Shown here: piece by piece, positions 7,727-14,444 of the stretch | Position numbering within the stretch: position 1 is the stretch's first letter | Layout of the letters: the number at the start of each line of letters is the position of its first letter | Assembly: GCA_012974295.1 (NCBI GenBank) | Contig: JAAXQM010000280.1 | Span: 1-14,554 of the forward strand | Origin: Dehalococcoidales bacterium | GTDB taxonomy: Bacteria > Chloroflexota > Dehalococcoidia > E44-bin15 | DNA length: 14,554 bases | Direction: 5' to 3' | Notes under the pieces: generated by a model | Database searches by the model: none | What the model was told of the DNA's origin: nothing | What the model saw: only the letters and a program-made list of their open reading frames with translations | Position numbers and translations under genes: made by a program

Positions 7727-8290
7727 GTGCAAGAGAATAATACAAAACGCTTTTCGGTTCTTATGAGTGGCCTTGGAGGTCAGGGATTGCTAACCATGGG
7801 TAAGCTTTTAGCACAAGCGGGTAGCTCACATTATAGATATGTGACTTACCATCCGAATTATGGTCCTTCCATGCGTGGAGGCGAGTGCGAGTGCATGGTG
7901 ACGTTGTCCAATGAAGAGAATGCCTCTATTGCATCTAGGAATCCCTCCGCTGCCATTCTAATGGGAGCCGCAGCCTGGATGCTGCACGAACCACAAGTTA
8001 AACCGGGGGGGCTATTGCTGGTGGACAGCTCAATTGTTGCTGAGCGGACTATGCGGGACGATGTGACGGTGCACTATATTCCAGCAACACAGATGGCCCT
8101 CGAGTTAGGCCTAGCCATGGTATCTAACCTGATCCTGCTTAGTGCGTACTTAGAGGTAACTAAAGCTCTGCCCATTGAAGCGATTGAGAAAGCCCTTAAG
8201 GACAAGTATACAGGAACCAAGGGAGAGCGTTATCTTCCACTCGATCTCGATGCTACTAAGCTTGGTGCCAAGTTTATAATCGATTCATAA
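7727..8290 (+). CDS. korC: 2-oxoacid:ferredoxin oxidoreductase, gamma subunit
   Basis: This gamma subunit of 187 residues has the family's opening glycine loop SGLGGQGLLTMGK (14-26), followed by YHPNYGPSMRGGECECMV, the conserved block around the RGG motif that helps bind CoA in this enzyme class. Hydrophobic strands (AAILMGAAAW, GGLLLVDSS) build the Rossmann-like core. Length and order match KorC/VorC. It begins at GTG 7727, with a GGGGGTGAT ribosome site four bases upstream, only 13 bases after the beta stop, so the subunits are almost certainly co-translated. The stop is followed after 13 bases by the D-2-hydroxyacid dehydrogenase, which would compete with this complex for the same 2-oxo acid. 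Confidence 0.9.
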   Translation: MQENNTKRFSVLMSGLGGQGLLTMGKLLAQAGSSHYRYVTYHPNYGPSMRGGECECMVTLSNEENASIASRNPSAAILMGAAAWMLHEPQVKPGGLLLVDSSIVAERTMRDDVTVHYIPATQMALELGLAMVSNLILLSAYLEVTKALPIEAIEKALKDKYTGTKGERYLPLDLDATKLGAKFIIDS

Positions 8291-8303
8291 ACTGGAGGGA
8301 GAC

Positions 8304-9311
8304 ATGGGACCAAAGATCGTTTGCACTATGCCGATTCTGAGCACTCCCTACCACGATGAAGTTGCCGAGAGTCTGGGTGGCGAGATAATAAGAGTACAGT
8401 GCGCCACCGAAGAAGAAGTCATAAATGCCTGTCATGATGCTGATGCAGCGGTGGGAGCGATAGAGCCATTTAGCAAACGGGTCATCGACGAACTTGATAA
8501 GTGCCAAATAATAGCCCAGTTCTCTGTTGGCCATGACCATGTTGACGTTGGGGCAGCTACTGAGCGTGGCATCATTGTTGCCAATGTTCCTGATTATTGT
8601 ATCGATGAGGTATCTGAACAAGCCCTTTCATTCATACTCGCCCTCAATCGCAAGATATTTCGCCTCGATAAGGCAGCACGGGATGGCAAGTGGACACGGG
8701 ATGCTATGGGAATAGTGTTCCCGCTTTCCAATATCCGGGGACAGACACTGGGACTGGTAGGTTTCGGTCGTATCGCTCGTGCGCTGGCATGTAAAGCGCA
8801 CGCTTTGGGTATGAATATAATCACGTATGACCCCTACATTCCAGTAGACACAGTCCAAGAGCAAGGGGCCGAGCTAGTAGATTTGAGCCAACTCCTCGCC
8901 AATTCGGATTTCATTTCCGTTCATGTACCATATACACAGGAGAATCACCACCTATTCGGTTTGGAGCAGTTCAAAGATATGAAACCCCATGCATACTTTA
9001 TAAACACTGGACGGGGTGGACTGGTGGATGAGGCTGCCCTTCACACAGCTCTCACCGAAGGTTATATCCAGGGAGCAGCAATCGACGTAATGGAGGAAGA
9101 GCCACCCGATTCCAATAATCCGCTATTTGGACTGGACAACATCATTATTACACCTCATACGGGAGCAATGTCCAATACCTCCATGTCGGAGTTAATGCGG
9201 CGGCCCATCGAGGAGGTGGCCCGCGTCTTTAGAGGTCAGTGGCCCAATGGCTTCGTGAACCCTGAAGTTAAACAGCGTTTCATCGCCCGCTGGGGCAAGA
9301 CTATGGCATAA
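8304..9311 (+). CDS. D-isomer-specific 2-hydroxyacid dehydrogenase, NAD-dependent
   Basis: This 335-residue enzyme interconverts a 2-oxo acid and its (R)-2-hydroxy acid. The Rossmann motif is GLVGFGRIARA (150-160), and Asp176 in TYDPY at the end of the next strand indicates NADH rather than NADPH. The catalytic triad is present: Arg237 in NTGRGGLVDE, Glu266 in DVMEEEPP and His285 in TPHTG. The N-terminal substrate domain contains the usual SVGHDHVD (74-81). GGAGGG precedes ATG 8304. Beside a CoA transferase and a dehydratase, it would supply the (R)-2-hydroxy acid, as LdhA (HadBC system) and FldH do. A phosphoglycerate-dehydrogenase-like role is the alternative; no serine-synthesis neighbour or ACT domain supports that. 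Its last codons overlap the frame of the activator remnant. Confidence 0.9.
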   Translation: MGPKIVCTMPILSTPYHDEVAESLGGEIIRVQCATEEEVINACHDADAAVGAIEPFSKRVIDELDKCQIIAQFSVGHDHVDVGAATERGIIVANVPDYCIDEVSEQALSFILALNRKIFRLDKAARDGKWTRDAMGIVFPLSNIRGQTLGLVGFGRIARALACKAHALGMNIITYDPYIPVDTVQEQGAELVDLSQLLANSDFISVHVPYTQENHHLFGLEQFKDMKPHAYFINTGRGGLVDEAALHTALTEGYIQGAAIDVMEEEPPDSNNPLFGLDNIIITPHTGAMSNTSMSELMRRPIEEVARVFRGQWPNGFVNPEVKQRFIARWGKTMA

Positions 9312-9622
9312 ACAGCCAGTGCAGCGTATTTTCTGAGTCCAAGGTTGTAACCCTGATCAACGAAGGTACAGAAGTGGTCGATATAGCCGCCGGTGTCAAC
9401 AACGCGGTGGCGGGCAGGTTGAACTCCATGGTAAGGAAGGTCGGCCTGGTAAAAGACGTGGCGCTGACCGGCGGATGTGCCAAGAACGAGGGGCTGGGCA
9501 AGCCGTGGGAGGAGCCGGGGAAAGGGGAGCCGGACTCCCAGGTTGAGCAGATGAAAATAAAAAAATATACGGGAAGAGTTCCCGATGACATAATAGCGAA
9601 GGTGCACCTTCGCTGTACCTGA
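9308..9622 (+). pseudogene. Truncated activator ATPase (HgdC/BcrA/BadF family) remnant
   Basis: The frame that begins beneath the dehydrogenase stop codon reads INSQCSVFSESKVVTLI, then DIAAGVNNAVAGRL and VALTGGCAKNEGL. These are the C-terminal half of the BadF/BadG/BcrA/HgdC ATPases that drive electrons into 2-hydroxyacyl-CoA dehydratases and benzoyl-CoA reductases. The Cys at 9320-9322 matches the second cluster-binding cysteine of HgdC (Cys166). The N-terminal ATP-binding half, the first cluster cysteine and a start codon are absent. After a shortened LGKPWEEPGKGEPDSQ the usual GALGAA ending is missing; about 25 unrelated codons lead to TGA. GC is high here (36 of 60 bases in 9361-9420). 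An internal ATG at 9428 would give only the last 65 residues. It is non-functional as an activator. Confidence 0.8.
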
Positions 9623-9688
9623 ATGAAAAAGTGCCCTATCACGGAAAGGGAAATGGCAGATCTACAAATTTCTTAGAAGGAGGTAGTA

Positions 9689-11539
9689 ATGGCAGGTTAC
9701 GAAGGAAAGATCCTGGATGTCAATTTAAGCACCGGAGCCGTCAATGCCACGAAAATAGAAGAGGATGTGCTGCGAAAATTCATCGGAGGCAGTGGATTGG
9801 CGGCCAAACTGTTTTTCGACCGCGTTCCACCCGATGTTGATCCATTGTCCGATAAGAACGTACTCTTTCTAATGGCTGGTCCGTTGTCAGGGACTAACTT
9901 TCCCACATCCTCTCGCATCCTGGCAGCCTTCAAGTCCCCACAGACCGGCATCTGGGGGCAGGCCTCGGCTGGAGGTAGCTTGGCTGCCGAGATGAAAAAG
10001 GCAGGCTACGACGGAATCGCGATATCAGGTGCCTCAAGCAAGCCTGTCTACCTGGTGATTGAGGATGACAAGGTGGAGATCAAAGACGCCGCCGACCTCT
10101 GGGGTAAGGACTGTTACCAAACGACCGACATCCTGACAGAACGGCATGGGGCCAAGGCAGACATGCTGGAGATTGGACCGGCAGGTGAGAACCTGGTGAA
10201 GTTCGCCGGCATATTGAACGGCAAGTGGGGCTCTGTCAGCCGCTGCGGTGGGGGGGCGGTGATGGGCTCCAAGAAGCTGAAGGCGGTCGTCATCCGTGGC
10301 ACCGGTAAAGTTGAGCCGGCTTCCCCCGAGGAGTATACCAAAATACGTAAGACTGTTCTGAAAAAGATCAAGGAGAACGTATCGGCGCAGGCTATTGCTG
10401 AGGCCGGCACAGCCGTGGCTTGTGAGTTTTACACCATGATCGGTATCCTGCCAGTTAAGCACTTCACCGTGGGGGATAGCAGTCACTATGGTCCTAAATT
10501 GTCTGGAGGTGCCATATCTGCACAGTACCTGACCAAGACGCATAGTTGCCTCACCTGCCCCATTGGGTGCAAGAGGGTGGTCAAGGTAGCAGAGGGTCCC
10601 TACGCAATAGAGGAAGGGCCCGGACCTCAGTATGAGACCATAGGTGCCTTCGGATTCTCACTCCAGATTGACGACCTGGCCGCGATACTCAAGATGGGCG
10701 AGACGGCCAATAGATATGGCGTCGATACTATCAGTTGTGGCGGCACCATTGCCTTCGCCATGGAGTGCTTTGAAAAAGGCATTATTACCTCCAGGGATCT
10801 CGATGGTGGCCAGTTGAGATGGGGAAATCCGGATGATGTTCTGGCAATGATAGAAAAGATCGCCAAACGCCAAGGCTTCGGCAATGTGCTGGCGGAGGGC
10901 AGCCGCAGCGCAGCGAAGAAGATCGGCAAGGATGCTGAAAGCTGTACAGCTGAGATAAAGGGCCTTGAGATGGCTATGTATGACCCTCGGGGGGCCTACG
11001 GACATGGCCTGAGTTTCATGACGTCCAACCGTGGCGCCTGTCACGTCGCATCGACCATAGGCTACGTCGAACAAAACTGGATTACCTGGCCAGATGTTGG
11101 TATAACTGGCGGCTACGATGCCAAAGCGGACGAGGGCAAAGGTGAGTTGAACGTTACATGCGAAAGCCTAGACATGTTGACCAATGCAGCAACGCTGTGC
11201 CGATTCGCACTGATGTCCATGGCTGTTACCGATCTGGTCGAGGCATTGAAAACTGTCACCGGCTTTGACTACGACCTCGACGAGATCATGGAATGCGGCG
11301 AACGAATCTGGATGCTCCAAAGGGGTCTGAACAACCTCATGGGCGTCACCGCTGCAGACGATCGAATGCCCAAGCGAATTCTGACTCCTCACACTGATGG
11401 TCCGGTTGCGGGCTCGGTGCCCAACGTAGAACTCATGCTGAAGGAGTACTACAAGGCAAGGGGTTTGGATGCAAACGGTCGACCATTGAAGGAAAAACTG
11501 AATAAATTAGGGCTGTCCGAGCTTGCGGCGAAGCTGTAG
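9689..11539 (+). CDS. aor: Aldehyde:ferredoxin oxidoreductase (tungsten-bispterin)
   Basis: This 616-residue protein is a full-length member of the AOR family, which oxidises aldehydes to carboxylates, or runs in reverse at low potential, with ferredoxin. The [4Fe-4S] ligands are Cys287, Cys290, Cys294 (CLTCPIGC) and Cys504 (ATLCRF), spaced almost as in Pyrococcus furiosus AOR (288, 291, 295, 494). Pterin-binding regions include RILAAFKSPQTGIWG (76-90), GPAGENLVKFAGI (163-175) and YDPRGAYGHGLSF (431-443); His452 follows in RGACH. The start ATG 9689 has a strong AAGGAGG site. The substrate is unknown; aldehydes made by non-oxidative decarboxylation of 2-oxo acids, or aromatic aldehydes, would fit the context. 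The family also includes BamB, but I see no accompanying bam genes. Its composition is more GC-rich than the upstream operon. Confidence 0.93.
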   Translation: MAGYEGKILDVNLSTGAVNATKIEEDVLRKFIGGSGLAAKLFFDRVPPDVDPLSDKNVLFLMAGPLSGTNFPTSSRILAAFKSPQTGIWGQASAGGSLAAEMKKAGYDGIAISGASSKPVYLVIEDDKVEIKDAADLWGKDCYQTTDILTERHGAKADMLEIGPAGENLVKFAGILNGKWGSVSRCGGGAVMGSKKLKAVVIRGTGKVEPASPEEYTKIRKTVLKKIKENVSAQAIAEAGTAVACEFYTMIGILPVKHFTVGDSSHYGPKLSGGAISAQYLTKTHSCLTCPIGCKRVVKVAEGPYAIEEGPGPQYETIGAFGFSLQIDDLAAILKMGETANRYGVDTISCGGTIAFAMECFEKGIITSRDLDGGQLRWGNPDDVLAMIEKIAKRQGFGNVLAEGSRSAAKKIGKDAESCTAEIKGLEMAMYDPRGAYGHGLSFMTSNRGACHVASTIGYVEQNWITWPDVGITGGYDAKADEGKGELNVTCESLDMLTNAATLCRFALMSMAVTDLVEALKTVTGFDYDLDEIMECGERIWMLQRGLNNLMGVTAADDRMPKRILTPHTDGPVAGSVPNVELMLKEYYKARGLDANGRPLKEKLNKLGLSELAAKL

Positions 11540-11544
11540 TATGA

Positions 11545-11580
11545 CCCTTTGGCTAGCTTTGGAGCTAAAAGCTGAAAGGG
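11545..11580 (+). terminator. Stem-loop after aldehyde oxidoreductase
   Basis: Five bases past the stop codon, CCCTTT (11545-11550) can pair with AAAGGG (11575-11580). Inside it, AGCTTT (11555-11560) can pair with AAAGCT (11568-11573), leaving a loop of about seven bases and a small asymmetric internal bulge. No T-run follows, so it is not a classic intrinsic terminator. It may be a weak terminator, an mRNA-stabilising 3' structure, or a processing site between the AOR and the CoA transferase genes. Confidence 0.4.
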
Positions 11581-11698
11581 ACGTATGGTTTAAGGACTGT
11601 GAACAAAGGAAACAAGGCTCTACTTGGAGGTCTCGTATATATTAGCGTTGGCTCGGAACGTAAATTAACGCTTACTGAAGAAACCTGGAGGTGCTATG

Positions 11699-12970
11699 AT
11701 GACGGAGCATGATAGTCTGCTTGGCGGCTATCGCGTTGTGGATTTAACTGATGAAAAAGGTCATCTGTGCGGGAAGGTTCTGGGCGACTTCGGGGCTGAT
11801 GTAATCAAGGTTGAAAAACCCGGAGGTGATTCTTCCCGGAATATCGGCCCCTTCTACAAAGACATCCCTCATCCGGAGAAGAGCCTCTTTTGGTTCAGCA
11901 CGAATACGAGCAAAAGAGGTATCACTCTGAATATCGAAACGGTTTACGGTAGAGAGATACTTAAGAGGTTGGTCGAGACCGCAGACTTAGTAGTAGAGTC
12001 CTTTCAGCCAGGCTACATGGATGATCTGGGCCTGGGGTACTCGGAACTCAAGAAAGCCAAGCCTGGCATAATTATGACCTCTATAACTCCCTTTGGCCAG
12101 ACTGGTCCATATTCTCGCTACCAGAGCACCGATCTTGTCGGCTGTGCCATGGGAGGCCTGACACGGCTCCTGGGTGATCTGGGACGCCCTCCGGTACGCA
12201 TGAGCTGTGATCCCCAGGCCTACTTTCATGCCGGCCTTCAGGGTGCCCTGGGCTCGGTGGTGGCCCATTACCACCGAGAGCTTACTGGAGAAGGGCAGCA
12301 CGTAGATGTTTCCATGCAGGAGGCAGTGACCCTGGCACTGATGCACGCCGTCGAGATCTCAGAGATTATGAAGGTGAACGTCATTGGAATGGGTCAGTTC
12401 TTCATTTCGGTCAGGCCACCCCCGCAATCGCTGCTTCTCACCCGTGTAATCATACCCTGCAAGGATGGCTATGTCTATTTCATCTTTGGTGGGGGTGGCT
12501 TCGGTGGGCTGGTCCAGTCGTCTAGGGCTATGGTGGAATGGGCCAACGAAGAAGGGATGCTTATGGAGTTCAAGGACTCTGACTTCAGCCAGTGGGACCA
12601 ATCGACCATAACCCAGGAGGAAAATGACCAGCGCAGTGCTATCGTCGGCGACTTTCTCAAGACCAAGACCAAGGCCGAACTCTATGAACAAGCGGTGAAG
12701 CGAGGCATCATGCTCGCTCCCTGTAACACCATTGAAGACACAATTATGAATGCGCAGCTCGAGGCGCGTGGTTTCTGGGAGAAGGTAGAACATCCGGAGT
12801 TAGGTGAAACCATAACCTACCCTGGGGCTCCGCTCAAGATCAAGGAGACGCCCTGGAGAATCCAGCGTCGTGCCCCTCTTATTGGCGAACACAACGAGGA
12901 AGTGTTTGTAGAAGAACTGGGATTTTCCAAGGAAGAAATGGCGGTGCTGAAGGCCAGTGGTGTTGTCTGA
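11699..12970 (+). CDS. Class III (CaiB/BaiF family) acyl-CoA transferase
   Basis: A second class III CoA transferase (423 residues). The nucleotide-fold start is LGGYRVVDLT (8-17), LGDFGADVIKVEKPGGD (28-44) and SKRGITLNIE (71-80). Asp171 in SCDPQAYFHAGLQGALG takes the position of the catalytic aspartate, followed by GEGQHVDVSMQEA, which is normal for the family. A glycine-rich run (FGGGGFGG) in the second half marks the active-site loop region. Of two adjacent ATGs (11696, 11699) I prefer the second, six bases after GGAGGT at 11687-11692. It is separated from the AOR gene by 159 bases with a stem-loop, so it may start a new transcript with the following paralogue. It is clearly divergent from the transferase at 1812, so a different acid pair is likely. 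Substrates unknown. Confidence 0.9.
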   Translation: MTEHDSLLGGYRVVDLTDEKGHLCGKVLGDFGADVIKVEKPGGDSSRNIGPFYKDIPHPEKSLFWFSTNTSKRGITLNIETVYGREILKRLVETADLVVESFQPGYMDDLGLGYSELKKAKPGIIMTSITPFGQTGPYSRYQSTDLVGCAMGGLTRLLGDLGRPPVRMSCDPQAYFHAGLQGALGSVVAHYHRELTGEGQHVDVSMQEAVTLALMHAVEISEIMKVNVIGMGQFFISVRPPPQSLLLTRVIIPCKDGYVYFIFGGGGFGGLVQSSRAMVEWANEEGMLMEFKDSDFSQWDQSTITQEENDQRSAIVGDFLKTKTKAELYEQAVKRGIMLAPCNTIEDTIMNAQLEARGFWEKVEHPELGETITYPGAPLKIKETPWRIQRRAPLIGEHNEEVFVEELGFSKEEMAVLKASGVV

Positions 12971-13007
12971 CATTTGGAGAGCGGGTATTGGGGCAAAGGA
13001 GCAGAAA

Positions 13008-14249
13008 GTGACAAAACAGGTTTTTGAAGGGCTAAAAGTGGTCGATTTCACCTGGGTCGCGGTTGGGCCTCAGGTATGCCGCGAGCTCGCCCAGCATGGG
13101 GCTACTGTGGTCCGCGTTGAGACACACCGCCGCCCCTGCCCAATGAGGGCGTTTGCTCCCTTCAAGGACGGTGTACCCGGCGTTAACCGCAGTGCCTTCC
13201 ATACAGCATATAACACTAACAAGTATAGTATGAGTCTGGATCTCACCAACCCCAAGGCTCAGGAGGTGGCACGGAGGCTGGTGGCTTGGGCTGATATCAT
13301 CGGGGACAGTATGACCCCGGGGACCATGGACAAACTCGGGTTGGACTATGAGAGTTGCCGCAGGATAAACCCGTCGGTCATTTACTTCAGTACCACCCAG
13401 CAGGGACAGTATGGCCCACACCGTGACTTCCAGGGTATCGGACATCATGTCAATGCGTTAGCCGGCTTCTCCGACTGCACCGGCTGGCCGGATAGCGATC
13501 CCACTATGGTGTTTCCTGCCTATTCCGACTTCATCTCCCCTTGGTATTTGCTAATAGCCGTAACAGGAGCTCTTCTACGCCGGCGCAAGACTGGGGAAGG
13601 CATGTATATCGAGCAGGCGCAGCTTGAGGCCGGTGTTACTTTCCTGGCACCACATGTGCTGGACTACATGGTCAACAACCGAGTTGTCACCCGTAGTGGG
13701 AATCGTGATCGCTATATGTCCCCCCACGGGGTCTATCCCTGTAGCGGCGCTGACCGCTGGGTGGCCATCGCGGTAACCAATGAGAAGGAGTGGCAACGCT
13801 TCTGTGACGTGATAGGTGATCCCGACTGGGCCGGGGACCCAAAGTTCAACAGCGTCATCGGCCGAAAAGAGAACGAGGATGAGTTGGACGGTCTTATCGG
13901 GGAGTGGACCAAGAATTACACCCCGGAGCAGGTAATGACAATATTGCAGGATGCCGGGGTGCCGGCTGGGGTGGTGCAGACCGGTGAAGACCTGCTTAAT
14001 GACCCGCAGCTAAAGCACCGGCAGCATTTTCGAGTGCTTGACCATCTTGAAATTGGCCCCCATTCTTATCATGCCCCGGCTTATCGCCTTTCACAAACCC
14101 CCTGTGATATAAAAAGTCCGGGGCCATGTCTGGGTCAGCACAACGAGTACGTCTATAAAGAGATCCTGGGTTTTTCCGACGATGAGATAGCTGACATGCT
14201 GGTGGAGGGGGTAATAACCACTGATGCTGATGTTGCCACTACGACGTAG
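13008..14249 (+). CDS. Class III (CaiB/BaiF family) acyl-CoA transferase
   Basis: This third class III CoA transferase (413 residues) starts FEGLKVVDFTWVAVGPQ (6-22), the opening typical of the branch that includes benzylsuccinate- and succinate-linked transferases. Asp174 in VFPAYSDFISPWY is the expected catalytic aspartate, followed by a GALLRRRKTGEGMYIEQAQ stretch. The adenine/CoA-contact region TNKYSMSLDL (71-80) is conserved. I chose GTG 13008, six bases after AAGGAG at 12996-13001; the open frame runs back to GTG 12957, overlapping the upstream gene, without a ribosome site. It lies 37 bases after its paralogue. The two may form a heteromeric enzyme, as BbsEF-type transferases do, or act separately; sequence does not decide this. 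Confidence 0.9.
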   Translation: MTKQVFEGLKVVDFTWVAVGPQVCRELAQHGATVVRVETHRRPCPMRAFAPFKDGVPGVNRSAFHTAYNTNKYSMSLDLTNPKAQEVARRLVAWADIIGDSMTPGTMDKLGLDYESCRRINPSVIYFSTTQQGQYGPHRDFQGIGHHVNALAGFSDCTGWPDSDPTMVFPAYSDFISPWYLLIAVTGALLRRRKTGEGMYIEQAQLEAGVTFLAPHVLDYMVNNRVVTRSGNRDRYMSPHGVYPCSGADRWVAIAVTNEKEWQRFCDVIGDPDWAGDPKFNSVIGRKENEDELDGLIGEWTKNYTPEQVMTILQDAGVPAGVVQTGEDLLNDPQLKHRQHFRVLDHLEIGPHSYHAPAYRLSQTPCDIKSPGPCLGQHNEYVYKEILGFSDDEIADMLVEGVITTDADVATTT

Positions 14250-14251
14250 GG

Positions 14252-14407
14252 GTGACACTTGATAAAATTTGGGGTTATACTGATCAACAGATATTACGCG
14301 GGCGGCTTTCACGCGGCGGGCGGATGTACGGTGGGGAAATAGCCATAGAAAGTATAAAGCAAAAAGTGAGGAGGGTCACGAAAGCTGCTGTACTACTTGA
14401 GCGCTAG
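14252..14407 (+). CDS. Small basic ORF, 51 aa, coupled to CoA transferase
   Basis: The frame opens at GTG 14252, two bases after the preceding stop, and runs to TAG 14405. The product starts MTLDKIWGYTDQQILRG and continues through a Gly/Arg-rich turn (LSRGGRMYGGE, 19-29) into a basic helix (IAIESIKQKVRRVTKAA). It has a net positive charge, no Cys and no transmembrane segment. There is no strong Shine-Dalgarno, so translation would depend on coupling to the transferase. An ATG at residue 25 is a weaker alternative. I do not recognise a family. Reasons to take it seriously are its tight junction, its protein-like composition and the lack of any other gene in the 195-base gap. It may still be chance or a remnant. 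Confidence 0.4.
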   Translation: MTLDKIWGYTDQQILRGRLSRGGRMYGGEIAIESIKQKVRRVTKAAVLLER

Positions 14408-14444
14408 AACCTTCCACACATGATGGGTTTTTAAAGGAGGTATT

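Noticed and set aside
10034..10543. 169-codon minus-strand ORF inside the aldehyde oxidoreductase
   Set aside because: Shadow of a strongly conserved + strand gene; it has no domain features and no operon context.
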